Part shown: in pieces, positions 45,787-54,459 of the stretch
Layout: every line of letters starts with the position of its first letter
How positions within the stretch are numbered: position 1 is the stretch's first letter
NCBI RefSeq assembly: GCF_011808225.1
Contig: NZ_SOYS01000002.1
Location: 682,001-746,000 of the forward strand
Source: Cedecea colo
GTDB taxonomy: Bacteria > Pseudomonadota > Gammaproteobacteria > Enterobacterales > Enterobacteriaceae
Direction of reading: 5' to 3'
DNA: 64,000 bases
Made by a program: the position numbers and the translations under genes
Notes under the pieces: generated by a model
The model's input: only the letters and a program-made list of their open reading frames with translations
Database searches by the model: none
Told to the model about the DNA's origin: nothing

Positions 45787-46341
45787 TTAAAACCAGGGGA
45801 TGGTAGCCCCGTCGCTAAAGCCGTAATTACTGAAGTTGCCGCTGATTTGCTGTTCTTGCAAGTCACTATGATGAATAAACAGGCGAAATGCCTGTCCATT
45901 GGAAAGGCTTTTCAACTGGATAAAAGGCAGTTTGCTACGCTTTTCCTGCATTGCGCTCAGCCGATGCTGCGCTTCTTCTTCCGTTATCCACCCTTTGCGT
46001 ACCGAGCGGCGCAGCAGTCGTTCAGGGCTGCTTTTTACCTGAACACGAGTAACTTTGCGCCAGCCTTTAATTGCCGGAACGGGTAACACGGATGAGGCAG
46101 TACAGTAATCGTTCAACCCTGCGCGCCAGCCGGTCGCTTCCAGTTCCTTTAGCGCAGTTTGTTTACCGTGCAAACGGAGCACGCCGCCGGGAGAGCGGTT
46201 ATGTTCAGGAAAACTGACGCCGATATCTCCTTTTTTTCTGCCGCCCAGCGCCCTGTGAAGTTTGGCAAACAGCGCCGCCATCAGCATAGACTCCTGAAAC
46301 TCCGGGTCCGGCAGAACTCGAATGTCCTGATAGCTATCCAT
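45787..46341 (-). CDS. csy4: CRISPR pre-crRNA endonuclease Cas6f/Csy4
   Basis: 184 residues from the ATG at 46341, supported by AAGGAG upstream; the frame extends to 46371 without a ribosome site. The catalytic histidine falls exactly at residue 29 (FAKLHRALGG), as in Pseudomonas Csy4, and the C-terminus SDGATIPWF fits the family. It cuts the repeat hairpin 3' of its stem and stays bound as the head of the I-F Cascade. Last gene of the csy operon, 10 bp after csy3. Confidence 0.95.
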   Translation of the reverse strand: MDSYQDIRVLPDPEFQESMLMAALFAKLHRALGGRKKGDIGVSFPEHNRSPGGVLRLHGKQTALKELEATGWRAGLNDYCTASSVLPVPAIKGWRKVTRVQVKSSPERLLRRSVRKGWITEEEAQHRLSAMQEKRSKLPFIQLKSLSNGQAFRLFIHHSDLQEQQISGNFSNYGFSDGATIPWF

Positions 46342-46351
46342 CCGCTGCTCC

Positions 46352-47371
46352 TTATTCAGATTTCTCACCAAACACGCCGCCGCGGATCAAGACCGCCATA
46401 ACGTAATGCTGCTGCTCAGCCGCAGGTTTGTCACCTTTGGTCACCCAGTTATCCAGAAGCGTATAGAAATCCATTTTATCTTTTGGCTGACGGCAGGCGA
46501 TACCCCGGCTGGTGACCGAACCATACGGTTCCACCGCAATAGCCCCCAGCGACTCAACCTGCGGATGCCATGTATCAATGGTACGCAGCGCGTTGCCAAC
46601 CTTTTGCGAGTGCAGCGCCGCCACGTCGTTTACCTGATAAAGCACTTTGCTTTTACTACTGTTGCTATCCAGCACCAGTTCCTGCGACGGGAAGACTTCC
46701 TGCCCTTCGCCCAGACGCACAAACGCTTCCACATTCAGCAGCACAAAGGTATCGCCCTTCAACCCCTTTTCCATCTCGGCGGCAAGTTCCTGAATGGCGT
46801 TGTCACGTTTTTCAAAATTACGCAAAGAGAAGTCGTGAGCGTTAAATGTCCACGTCTTGTTGTTCTTCTCATTTCCGTTGTCTTTCTTAGTAACGATCAC
46901 CTGAATATGTTCCGCCCCAACGCGGTTACGCCATAAAAAACGCCCGTTCGCGAGGTTAGTGGCATAGCGCAGCGCCAGTTCACCGAAACCATGTTCGGCT
47001 ATATAACCTTCGATGGTTTCCTGTAAGGCATTCTGATACGTCTTATCGTTACAGACTGAGGGCGTTGCCAGATTACCCAGCACGCGCAGCGTAAAGGTCA
47101 TTTTTAAAGTATCGGCATCTGCCGGAAGCGCGGCCATATCCACACGTTGCAGGTTGGCTTTCTGGATTTCAGCATCCAGTTTTGCCGGGTCGCTGACCAG
47201 TGCATTTTTGAGGCGGTTGGAGATAGTACCGCGCACCGCTTTTTCCTGAATGCGCACCGGCTGCCAGCTATCGCCCTGCCAGTTTCCAGAAAACATTACC
47301 GCGTCCGAATTCGCCAGCTTACGTTCAAATGCCAGTACCGATGCGGTTTTAATCGTCGTTGCTTTAGCCAT
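46352..47371 (-). CDS. csy3: I-F Cascade backbone protein Cas7f/Csy3
   Basis: 339 residues, typical Csy3 ([89 protein letters not shown]). Six copies coat the crRNA spacer. Starts 11 bp after the csy2 stop with GGGAC upstream. Confidence 0.95.
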   Translation of the reverse strand: MAKATTIKTASVLAFERKLANSDAVMFSGNWQGDSWQPVRIQEKAVRGTISNRLKNALVSDPAKLDAEIQKANLQRVDMAALPADADTLKMTFTLRVLGNLATPSVCNDKTYQNALQETIEGYIAEHGFGELALRYATNLANGRFLWRNRVGAEHIQVIVTKKDNGNEKNNKTWTFNAHDFSLRNFEKRDNAIQELAAEMEKGLKGDTFVLLNVEAFVRLGEGQEVFPSQELVLDSNSSKSKVLYQVNDVAALHSQKVGNALRTIDTWHPQVESLGAIAVEPYGSVTSRGIACRQPKDKMDFYTLLDNWVTKGDKPAAEQQHYVMAVLIRGGVFGEKSE

Positions 47372-47382
47372 TTTTTCGTCCC

Positions 47383-48321
47383 TTAAAAATCATCAAAGTT
47401 ACGTGGGTCTTCGTCTTCATCCGATTCGTCATCAGTCAACGCTTGTCCGCGACAGTAATAACCAGATGCAGTGTTGTGGTAACGCCAGAACAGTTCAGTC
47501 AAATCTTTAATACGATGCGCACCGCGCCACTCGCCAACACCATAAACGGCCTCGGCAAAGCAGAACGGCGTCTCTTCATCGCGCGAATGGGTTACGCTGC
47601 CGGGTGCATAAAGTGGGGAAATACGCTGCCAGCCCGTCATCAACGGAACCAGGTAGCCAGGGAAGGGTTTCCCCTGATAGCTCCAGGTGGCGGCATCACC
47701 TGCTTTTTCGCCGCCTTCGGCCACCATCTTTAATGCTGCAAAATCGAGCCACGCGTCCATCATTTCGGCTTCTGGATTAAGCCGTCTAAGCTGCTGATAA
47801 TGTTCGTCAAGTAAGGATGAACGATCCACCAGAACAAAGCCGGGCATCAGACCATAGAGCAAGGATTTGATCTTTGAGGCGCTACGGACCTGCACGTTGC
47901 GAAGCCCGGTGATGCTTCCACCCGCCAGCTTTTGCGTCTGACAGAGCGTTTGTATGTGCTTTGCCAGCTCGCGCATACCAATCTCGCCGTTAGCTATCTC
48001 GCCCTCGCATTCCAGAATCAGCGAAACGGTGAGGTGCATACGCCCCTCTTCATTAAACGATGCGGTTTTGCCTTCGCGTGTTAGCGGGTTACGGGTAAGA
48101 GCAAACTGATAGTCGCGTCCGGATGAGTGAGCGTGAACCTGGTGGTGATGACATATCACGGCGCAGCCTTCCAGCCGCAGCCCGTGGGATGCCTGAAGTT
48201 TGCGGGATAAAGCGTGGGTATAGCCTAAAAAATGGGTGATGGCAGGAAATCCCCAGGTTAGCCCTGCAACGGCATTGGCATTTTCAACCGTCAGCCACGG
48301 TAAAATAACGATATTACTCAT
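47383..48321 (-). CDS. csy2: I-F Cascade protein Cas5f/Csy2
   Basis: 312 residues, typical Csy2 ([77 protein letters not shown]-type strand, [20 protein letters not shown]). It caps the 5' handle of crRNA together with Csy1. The start overlaps csy1 by 8 bp and has AAGGAG upstream. Confidence 0.95.
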   Translation of the reverse strand: MSNIVILPWLTVENANAVAGLTWGFPAITHFLGYTHALSRKLQASHGLRLEGCAVICHHHQVHAHSSGRDYQFALTRNPLTREGKTASFNEEGRMHLTVSLILECEGEIANGEIGMRELAKHIQTLCQTQKLAGGSITGLRNVQVRSASKIKSLLYGLMPGFVLVDRSSLLDEHYQQLRRLNPEAEMMDAWLDFAALKMVAEGGEKAGDAATWSYQGKPFPGYLVPLMTGWQRISPLYAPGSVTHSRDEETPFCFAEAVYGVGEWRGAHRIKDLTELFWRYHNTASGYYCRGQALTDDESDEDEDPRNFDDF

Positions 48322-49648
48322 GGCGGTAGCTCCTTATAGCCTGTTCCATTTCACGCAGTCGGCGCTGGAAAAGGGGCCGGGTTTGCCACTCGCGCCGCTC
48401 CGTCTGCCCGACAGCCATATCGGCCCGATGCAGATGGCCGTTCAGCCACAGCGCAAAATCATCCGCAACGGCGTCTTGCCAGTCGTCTTTATCGCGTTCC
48501 GCCCGGAATGCTTCATCGCTTTGCGTTCGCCACGGATCGAGCCACAGTTGTTGATGCGCTTTAAACTGGCAATTTTCATCACGAGTCCATCCGCCCCACT
48601 CCTCGCGCTGGATATCTGCCGCAAGGTTAAATAACAAGTCGATAAGCTCGTCGGTATAGCGATTACGTTGCTGGCGGATCCGGTAATTCTTCGTGTTACC
48701 GGTACTGATAAGCAGATGAATCAGACGACGGCGAATCTGGCGTGTAGTGCGCTCAAACGGCCCCTGGCCAAAAATTGTTTTCATCTTCAACGGCGGCTTT
48801 TGCAGAGTTTCCCAAAGCGGGGCTGTCGACGGTAATAGCCATACGCGCCCGCCACGGCCGCTGTTTAACGCCGAAATATTCTGCGGTTTTGTACCACCAA
48901 AATTTATTACTGCCAGATTCGGAAACATTACCAGCGGCTGCGCATGCCACTCGCTATTTTTACGGGCAGCCCAGACGGCTTTGCTTTCCTCACTAAAACG
49001 CAGCGCCGTCATACGGTCATGCAGCGCCTGCGCTAAAGACGAGGAAAATAGTGGGCTAAGCAGATGATAGCCATCTTCCACAGGAACATAGACCTGCTTT
49101 GCAAGCTTGTGAGATGTGGGTTGTTTAGTGGTTAACGCGCGGGAAAATCCTTCCACCCACTGCGCCAGTTGTGCATCGTTTTCCGCCAGTTCAGCCAGCA
49201 CGCTGTTATCGCCGCGTTGCAAGCAGGCAAGCAGCGAATCACCGTCGATTTCGGTTTGCAGGAGCTTAGCCACGTCCAGCGCCGCTGCGTTACCGACCGC
49301 ATCGGCAGCAGGTTTAGCGAGCGTCGCCGTAGCAAGATAGCCGTCGTTTGCCGTAGCCATGCTAAAAATGCTGCTGCTTTTCGAGTCACCGTGTGTGTAT
49401 TTGGCTGCATGGGTAACAAGGCTGATTTGTCCGGCGCGCTTTGCCGCATCCGTTAGCCAGGCGCGGGTTTCATAGCGTAATTCCAGTTCGCGGCGCTGCT
49501 GTAATAATTCCACCTGCAATTGAGCGCGTTCACTTTCTCCCGCAGCAGCTGAACGCTTAGCCATGTCTTTATCGAAAGCGTCAAGCCTCTTCTGCCATCG
49601 CCCCGCTATGTACTGAACGATAAAATCGGTCGGTCCATTTCGTGTCAT
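48314..49648 (-). CDS. csy1: I-F Cascade large subunit Cas8f/Csy1
   Basis: 444 residues from the ATG at 49648, five bases after GGAG; a GTG two codons earlier is possible. Typical Csy1 (FIVQYIAGRWQKRLDAFDKDMAKR, THAAKYTHGDSKSSSIF, NLAVINFGGTKPQNISALNSGRGGRVWLLPSTAP). It recognises the CC PAM on target DNA. First cas gene of a csy1-4 unit. Unlike many I-F loci, it is separated from cas2-3 by about 410 bp that holds its own promoter-like sequence and a crRNA-like element. Confidence 0.95.
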   Translation of the reverse strand: MTRNGPTDFIVQYIAGRWQKRLDAFDKDMAKRSAAAGESERAQLQVELLQQRRELELRYETRAWLTDAAKRAGQISLVTHAAKYTHGDSKSSSIFSMATANDGYLATATLAKPAADAVGNAAALDVAKLLQTEIDGDSLLACLQRGDNSVLAELAENDAQLAQWVEGFSRALTTKQPTSHKLAKQVYVPVEDGYHLLSPLFSSSLAQALHDRMTALRFSEESKAVWAARKNSEWHAQPLVMFPNLAVINFGGTKPQNISALNSGRGGRVWLLPSTAPLWETLQKPPLKMKTIFGQGPFERTTRQIRRRLIHLLISTGNTKNYRIRQQRNRYTDELIDLLFNLAADIQREEWGGWTRDENCQFKAHQQLWLDPWRTQSDEAFRAERDKDDWQDAVADDFALWLNGHLHRADMAVGQTERREWQTRPLFQRRLREMEQAIRSYRHE

Positions 49649-49667
49649 TTTCACTCCCTGCTATCGT

Positions 49668-49818
49668 TTAACTGCCGATATTAATAGTGAATATTGAGCC
49701 AGAAATTTGCATCCCTGGCGCTTGCCCATAAAAATTATTCCGGATTGCAATCGGTTTGATCCATAACACCGCACTTGTTAACAGGCATAGAACACACAGC
49801 ATCTGTTTAAGCTTCATC
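49668..49818 (-). CDS. Small membrane-type ORF at the head of the csy operon, 49 aa
   Basis: MKLKQMLCVLCLLTSAVLWI then KPIAIRNNFYGQAPGMQISG and SIFTINIGS. A basic start followed by one hydrophobic segment suggests a small inner-membrane or secreted peptide. The frame is open further up to a TTG at 49886, directly next to AGGAG. It would be the first reading frame on the csy mRNA and ends 19 bp before the csy1 ATG. No strong ribosome site marks the ATG at 49818. It could be a real small protein, a leader peptide or chance. Its place beside a crRNA-like element recalls CRISPR-guarded toxin genes, but no toxin similarity is seen. Confidence 0.4.
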
Positions 49819-49857
49819 GCATTAACTGCTTTATAAGAAGGGCTATTGAATGCGTTA

Positions 49858-49886
49858 AGTTTATGAGGCGCACCTACACAAATCAA
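49858..49886 (-). promoter_or_regulatory. Candidate csy1-4 promoter
   Basis: On the minus strand TTGATT (49886-49881), 17-bp spacer, TAAACT (49863-49858), four of six matches in each box. Predicted start near 49851, about 200 nt before csy1. The PAM of the pseudo-spacer target (49889-49890) lies two bases upstream of the -35 box. Confidence 0.5.
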
Positions 49887-49888
49887 CT

Positions 49889-49909
49889 CCTAAATAATGC
49901 TGCTTTGCT
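49889..49909 (+). promoter_or_regulatory. Putative target site of the crRNA-like RNA (CC PAM plus partial protospacer)
   Basis: CC (49889-49890) followed by TAAATAATGCTGCTTTGCT (49891-49909). The pseudo-spacer at 49998 begins TAAATAAAGCTTCTATGCT: identical at 16 of 19 positions, with the first 7 seed positions perfect and mismatches at 8, 12 and 15; beyond 19 the match is lost. Strand and PAM position are those required by I-F Cascade. Partial pairing of this extent should allow binding but not Cas3 cleavage. Confidence 0.7.
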
Positions 49910-49933
49910 TACCTATATAAAGCTGCTTATGAT
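49905..49933 (+). promoter_or_regulatory. Candidate promoter of the crRNA-like RNA
   Basis: TTGCTT (49905-49910), 17-bp spacer, TATGAT (49928-49933), five of six in the -10 box. Predicted start near 49940, 30 nt before the first degenerate repeat. The -35 box overlaps the pseudo-spacer target, so the same Cascade binding would also dampen this promoter. Confidence 0.5.
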
Positions 49934-49969
49934 ACCGATTTACTAATCCCTCTTCGTTATTTAAACTTC

Positions 49970-50059
49970 TGACACTGCCGTACTGGCAGTTTAGAAATAA
50001 ATAAAGCTTCTATGCTCTTAGACTAGCTTTTACAAACTGCCGCACAGGCAGCTCGCGCC
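49970..50059 (+). ncRNA. Candidate Cas-regulating crRNA-like RNA: degenerate repeat, pseudo-spacer, degenerate repeat
   Basis: Repeat A (49970-49997) matches the array consensus at 23 of 28 positions and keeps a CTGCC/GGCAG stem and the TTAGAAA handle. Repeat B (50032-50059) keeps the core ACTGCCGCACAGGCAGCT perfectly and has lost both flanks. Between them is a 34-nt pseudo-spacer. Both repeats run on the plus strand, opposite to the real arrays and cas genes. The kept Csy4 stems would give one processed RNA. Losing the 3' flank of repeat B prevents a further unit and also makes array expansion unlikely. Family knowledge: CreR and CreA RNAs of other CRISPR-Cas systems have this form. Confidence 0.7.
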
Positions 50060-50075
50060 CTCAGTCGAGGGCGCG
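50054..50075. terminator. Strong hairpin over the cas2-3 stop codon
   Basis: CGCGCCCTC-AGTC-GAGGGCGCG, 9-bp perfect stem that includes the last codons of cas2-3. It could end the crRNA-like RNA on the plus strand or the cas1-cas3 mRNA on the minus strand. No T-run on either side, so it may act as an RNA end protector or attenuator instead. Confidence 0.45.
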
Positions 50076-53000
50076 AAATACACCCAGCAACGGATGCCAT
50101 AACCAGGCATCCGTATCCCCTTCTTTAAAACGCAGGTTAATTTCCCCATAACGATCGCTGACATCCGCCAGTTCCAACTCTCTGGTTTCTGCAACCTGCT
50201 GCATAACCTCCGCGTACTCGTCTGCCATCCAGGACGATACGCCCTCCGCCATCTCCAGTTCTTGCGGTGTAAACACGCCTGCCTCTTTCCAGCCCGCTGC
50301 ACAACCTTCATCGCGGAACATAAATTTCGGCTCGTCGAACTCGTCTTCCATACGCAGGAAATATTGTTTTTCCGGCTGCGAGTTGCGAAACGGCTTACGG
50401 CGCTGAAGCTCCCCGTTCCAGTTCATTGATTTACTCCACCAGTCCGACGCTACCGCTCTGTCCTTCTTATTTTTGCCCAGCAGTTCCTGCCAGGAACGCC
50501 CGTGCTCCAGAGCGACAAGGCTGTCATAGCGTTCAATCTTCCCAGGCGGGATATCCAGAATGCGCGGTGCGGCGTTGATGCTGCAATAGTGCTCCGGTTG
50601 CAGAATTTCAGTGAGGTCATGACTGGTCAGCGGAAAATCCGCTGTTTCAAAACCAGGTTTGCACATAGCGGGAGTTTCACGACAATAACCACGGATATTT
50701 TTATTCAGAATCAGCACATTGCTGCTTTCAGGGATATTTTGCCGATGACGTTGTATACGCCCGGAAAATTGAATCAGCGAGCGCATTGAGCTGGGCTCGA
50801 TGATTCCCCAATCGGCGTCCCAGTCCCTGCCCACCTCAACAACGGAGGTTGCCAGCACGACAAATAGATGATGCTGCGCGGAACTTTGCTCAACCGCCCG
50901 GCGAATCTCCGGTTGTTGCCAGAGTGTATTCGGATCATGGCGGGAAAATGCTTCATCAAGACGCTTTTCCATATGGGAACGCATCATCAGCGGATGCTGG
51001 CTGTGATAAACACAATAGTGAACGCAGTACCCGTCAGGCGATGGCATTCCCATCAGGGCTTTCGCCGTTGCGACCAGCGGATTGATATTCGCCATGCGCA
51101 CCAGTCCCAGCGATACTGTTTTACCGCCGCGGCTCTCGTTATGCTTATCGTGTAGAGCGAACATTTCGCGGTAAAAAACCTGGGCCACAGCCGCAATTAC
51201 AGAGTCGGCGCGGGACGATGCCGGAGAAACAGTGACGATATTCGCCTTACGCAACACGGGTTTTTCAGGCAGTCGCCTTGCCCGCCGTGCCGCAAACTCA
51301 CAGTGCGCTTGATAAAAATCGGTCGGGTTACTGAATTCCCCCGGACGGGAATCATCTTCATCAAACCAGGCGCAGCAGACATTCAGCGGCTGACCCGGCT
51401 CGCCGCAGGCCTGCTGATAAGCTTTGCGCCCGGTGCAGTACGCAATAAATAACGCCTGAACCAGCGCCGGAGGTAGCGTGGCGGAAGAGAGCAACACCCG
51501 ACCACCGAGCATTCCCGTCCAGTTAACCAGGCGGCAAAGCGCGTGCTGATCGTTAATGTCGAAGTCATCCGGCTCGTCGAGGACCAGATCGCTGGTCAGC
51601 AGGCGCAGCATCGGCGCTATCTGTTTGCCGCCGCGCACGCCTTCAGTGGCGGGCATTAAATGATCGATTGTGGCGACCAGCACCGGTGCGTCCACCAGTT
51701 GCCGTAGCTTTATGTCCTTCTCCAGCCACTGGCGCAGCGGCCCGGTATTGGTAACGTCGTCATAATGTACGTACTGATGTGACTCAAAAAGTTCTTCTGC
51801 GGAAACACTGCTCGTATCCGGTTCGTTCTCCCGTTGATGCAGTTCCCGTACGGCACAAGAACCAATCAGCACGGCGAGATCGTCCTCGCCCAGCCCAAGC
51901 CGCGAGCGAAGCGCATCCCCGGTTTGCAACGTAAGCGTGCGCAGCCCCAGCGCCACGGTAAAACGGCAACCTTCCTCCTCTTGCGACAGGGCATACATAA
52001 TGCGCGCGTTGGCCAGCGTTTTTCCGCAGCCGGTAGAGGCCATATTAATGCCGAAGAAGCCTTGCTTCCTGGAGCGCTCACGCAGGCCTTCGGCAACGTC
52101 CCAGGCTCGGTTCTGCCAGCGAAATCGCTCATCCCTCGCCCGCTCACGAAAACCCTTATGACGAGTGATTGCAGGCAACTGGCCGCGTAGTGCAGGAAAA
52201 GTACGGCCAAGTAAAAAAGCGTGATGACTGACGCCGACCGTATGCTCATCCAGCTTTTGTTTTAGCTCGCCGGTCTTACGATCGGTATTCGCCCATGCGC
52301 GATAGCTTTTATCCTGCCATCCAGTAACCGGGTCATGGGCGGAATAGTGGTGATCGGCAAGCATTAAAGCCAGGCGGGCAAGATGCACGGTAAAAGTCTG
52401 GTTCAGCGCACCAAAATCCTGCAACGACACGGCGTGCGTCGCGCGCTTCGCCAGTTGCTGTGCCTTTTTACGCCATGTGCTGCTTTGCAGCGGCGTCCCG
52501 CCCGGGAAAGTCCATACACGGTGAAAATCGCTAACGCGCCAGTCGCTAAGATGGTTTAACGCATTCCAGTACACGTTAAGCTGATTCGTCAGCCAGGTCT
52601 CACTGCCGGAAAGCGTCGGCTCATTTTCGCCAAGAAACTGCGGCAGGCGATGATGCGAAAGAATCAGCCACGCCACAACCTGCGCCAGCGGCGGCATGCC
52701 GATAAACGGGCTGTTGCTTTGCTCTTTATTATCTCTGTGCAGACGATCCAGCCAGGCCGCTTCGTCATTACCCGTCAACGTGCCGAGTTTTTTCAGCCAT
52801 TCTTTGTCAGACTGCTCGCCGATAAAAGCCTGAAACAAACGTACGGAGATCCACTCATGGCGAAAGGGCTGATAGCGATGTGTGCCTTTTTTGCCCTGCA
52901 AATTGTCCTGAAACAATGCCCCTGCTTTTCCAAAATCGTGAAACAGCCCGGCAACACCCGCCAGCAGCGCAATACTTTCCATGCTTCGCCAGTTTGACTC

Positions 53001-53306
53001 ATGCTGGCTACGCAAAATGTCGCGCGAGGTTCTGTTGGTCGGCACGGCTCCCGTCACGCCAAATCGCCGGGGATTTCCTGCAATCCACAATAAATCTGTC
53101 TGCCCACTTTTTTTAATCCAGTGGCAGGCCACCGCCGTGTTACGTCTTGCGGTTTTACGCAACAGCCGCCTGAGGGTTTCAAGCCCTTCAAGAGTAATCG
53201 CCGTTTGCCAGGTTGCATCACCTTTACGCTCGGCAAACCGATCGAGAATACGACAGGTTTCCACGCGGGCATTTTTACTGCATTGAGAGATAAGCAAAAT
53301 ATTCAT
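50061..53306 (-). CDS. cas3f: Cas2-Cas3 fusion nuclease-helicase, subtype I-F
   Basis: 1081 residues. N-terminal Cas2-like domain (MNILLISQCSKNARVETCRILDRFAERKGDATWQTAIT, 1-90), then HD nuclease (His123-Asp124 in LFHDFGKAGALF), SF2 helicase (Walker A STGCGKTLANARIMY, DEPD box LVLDEPDDFDIND, SAT motif LLSSATLPP, motif VI QFSGRIQRHRQ) and a C-terminal domain. It joins Cas1 for spacer acquisition and degrades DNA marked by Cascade. All key motifs are intact. The start overlaps the cas1 stop by 4 bp. Confidence 0.96.
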   Translation of the reverse strand: MNILLISQCSKNARVETCRILDRFAERKGDATWQTAITLEGLETLRRLLRKTARRNTAVACHWIKKSGQTDLLWIAGNPRRFGVTGAVPTNRTSRDILRSQHESNWRSMESIALLAGVAGLFHDFGKAGALFQDNLQGKKGTHRYQPFRHEWISVRLFQAFIGEQSDKEWLKKLGTLTGNDEAAWLDRLHRDNKEQSNSPFIGMPPLAQVVAWLILSHHRLPQFLGENEPTLSGSETWLTNQLNVYWNALNHLSDWRVSDFHRVWTFPGGTPLQSSTWRKKAQQLAKRATHAVSLQDFGALNQTFTVHLARLALMLADHHYSAHDPVTGWQDKSYRAWANTDRKTGELKQKLDEHTVGVSHHAFLLGRTFPALRGQLPAITRHKGFRERARDERFRWQNRAWDVAEGLRERSRKQGFFGINMASTGCGKTLANARIMYALSQEEEGCRFTVALGLRTLTLQTGDALRSRLGLGEDDLAVLIGSCAVRELHQRENEPDTSSVSAEELFESHQYVHYDDVTNTGPLRQWLEKDIKLRQLVDAPVLVATIDHLMPATEGVRGGKQIAPMLRLLTSDLVLDEPDDFDINDQHALCRLVNWTGMLGGRVLLSSATLPPALVQALFIAYCTGRKAYQQACGEPGQPLNVCCAWFDEDDSRPGEFSNPTDFYQAHCEFAARRARRLPEKPVLRKANIVTVSPASSRADSVIAAVAQVFYREMFALHDKHNESRGGKTVSLGLVRMANINPLVATAKALMGMPSPDGYCVHYCVYHSQHPLMMRSHMEKRLDEAFSRHDPNTLWQQPEIRRAVEQSSAQHHLFVVLATSVVEVGRDWDADWGIIEPSSMRSLIQFSGRIQRHRQNIPESSNVLILNKNIRGYCRETPAMCKPGFETADFPLTSHDLTEILQPEHYCSINAAPRILDIPPGKIERYDSLVALEHGRSWQELLGKNKKDRAVASDWWSKSMNWNGELQRRKPFRNSQPEKQYFLRMEDEFDEPKFMFRDEGCAAGWKEAGVFTPQELEMAEGVSSWMADEYAEVMQQVAETRELELADVSDRYGEINLRFKEGDTDAWLWHPLLGVFRALD

Positions 53307-54274
53307 GCGCGATACTGCCCATATAGCGAAGCCGTGCTTTGCAGGGACGCGATTAATAAATCCAGCGCTTCCGATTGCTGAAACCCGGTAATACAGCGCT
53401 GACGAAAAGTTTGTTCATTTTCGCCTTCCATCGCGGCAATAAAAGCCTGCGGTAATACCAATGCATCTTTAATAAGATCGGCAAGATCAAAAACCAGACC
53501 ACCCCGGCGGGTTTTACCATGGAGAACAGCCAGCCCCTGTGGGATCCCCGTTACCCATGTCGCCACTGCGGCAACTCCGTAAGCCAGATAGTTACCGTGA
53601 TCGAGAAAGCGGTTAGCCGTATCCGCGCCGCCACCCCGTTTAGCTCGGATAAATTCACCATACTGCACGGCCTGGCTGGCAAACTTATAGAGTGTTTTAG
53701 TCAGTAGCGCTTCCTGCAACATAAGGGCATTTTGCGAATCAGCGACGTCAATTCCTTCACGAAAGCGCGTAATTTTGTCCATAAGCAGGGAGGATGAAAG
53801 CTGGAAACGTTTTTCGCGCTGCATTCTGGCGTTCAGCCAGTGGCGCTCAATTTGCTCAATACGGATTCGCTGGAAAGTTTTGGCGGCAGCCAGACGTTTT
53901 TCTTCATCGAACCAGAACGACACCCAGTTTTGAAGATATTCAGTAGGACGATATTCACTTTGCGGCGTTATCCAGGAAACATCAATATCCATTTCGTTGC
54001 CGGAATAAAGCGGCGTGCCACTCCCACCGCAAAACCCAACTACTACCCCGGCCCGGGCAAATTCACGCATCGCAGCCTGAGTCACCGAAGTGCCGGTTCC
54101 CAGCATCACTACGGTGGTATTTGCGATAGGGATATTCCAGTAAAGCGATTCTTTACCTTCTTCGGTAACATATTCCACCCGCCCGCCGTTAACCAGTACA
54201 CGACAATATTGTAAATAATAAATATTGGCGCGCTTTGAATGCAGAATAGTTTTTAAGTCTGAAGGCATAAGCAT
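53303..54274 (-). CDS. cas1: CRISPR integrase Cas1, subtype I-F
   Basis: 323 residues from the ATG at 54274, nine bases after AAGGA; the open frame reaches a GTG at 54334. Typical I-F Cas1 (PSDLKTILHSKRANIYYLQYCRVLVNGGRVEYVTEEGK, TVVMLGTGTSVTQAAMREFARAGVVVGFCGG, QSEYRPTEYLQNWVSFWFDEEKRLAA, FLDHGNYLAYGVAAVATW with metal-binding His, LVFDLADLIKDALVLP with metal-binding Asp). Inserts new spacers at the leader end. It reads in the same direction as the array just upstream. Confidence 0.95.
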   Translation of the reverse strand: MLMPSDLKTILHSKRANIYYLQYCRVLVNGGRVEYVTEEGKESLYWNIPIANTTVVMLGTGTSVTQAAMREFARAGVVVGFCGGSGTPLYSGNEMDIDVSWITPQSEYRPTEYLQNWVSFWFDEEKRLAAAKTFQRIRIEQIERHWLNARMQREKRFQLSSSLLMDKITRFREGIDVADSQNALMLQEALLTKTLYKFASQAVQYGEFIRAKRGGGADTANRFLDHGNYLAYGVAAVATWVTGIPQGLAVLHGKTRRGGLVFDLADLIKDALVLPQAFIAAMEGENEQTFRQRCITGFQQSEALDLLIASLQSTASLYGQYRA

Positions 54275-54459
54275 AACGGAAATATCCTTAGGAGGCATAA
54301 AGACCGGTTCGGTAATAATATCCCCGGCATCCACTGGCTAAGTCATCACCTTAACTCCTGCATGTAAGCCATCTCAAACGGAAAATTACATAATTTTGAA
54401 GTTAAACAAAAGGTTGAAATATTTATTACGGGTGAGGGCTGGTTGGGGAAAAGTTTTTA

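Noticed and set aside
49911-49925. Second partial match to the pseudo-spacer (ATAAAGCT-x-CT near 49916)
   Set aside because: It aligns with inner pseudo-spacer positions rather than the seed and has no CC PAM in register; the match at 49891 explains the similarity better.
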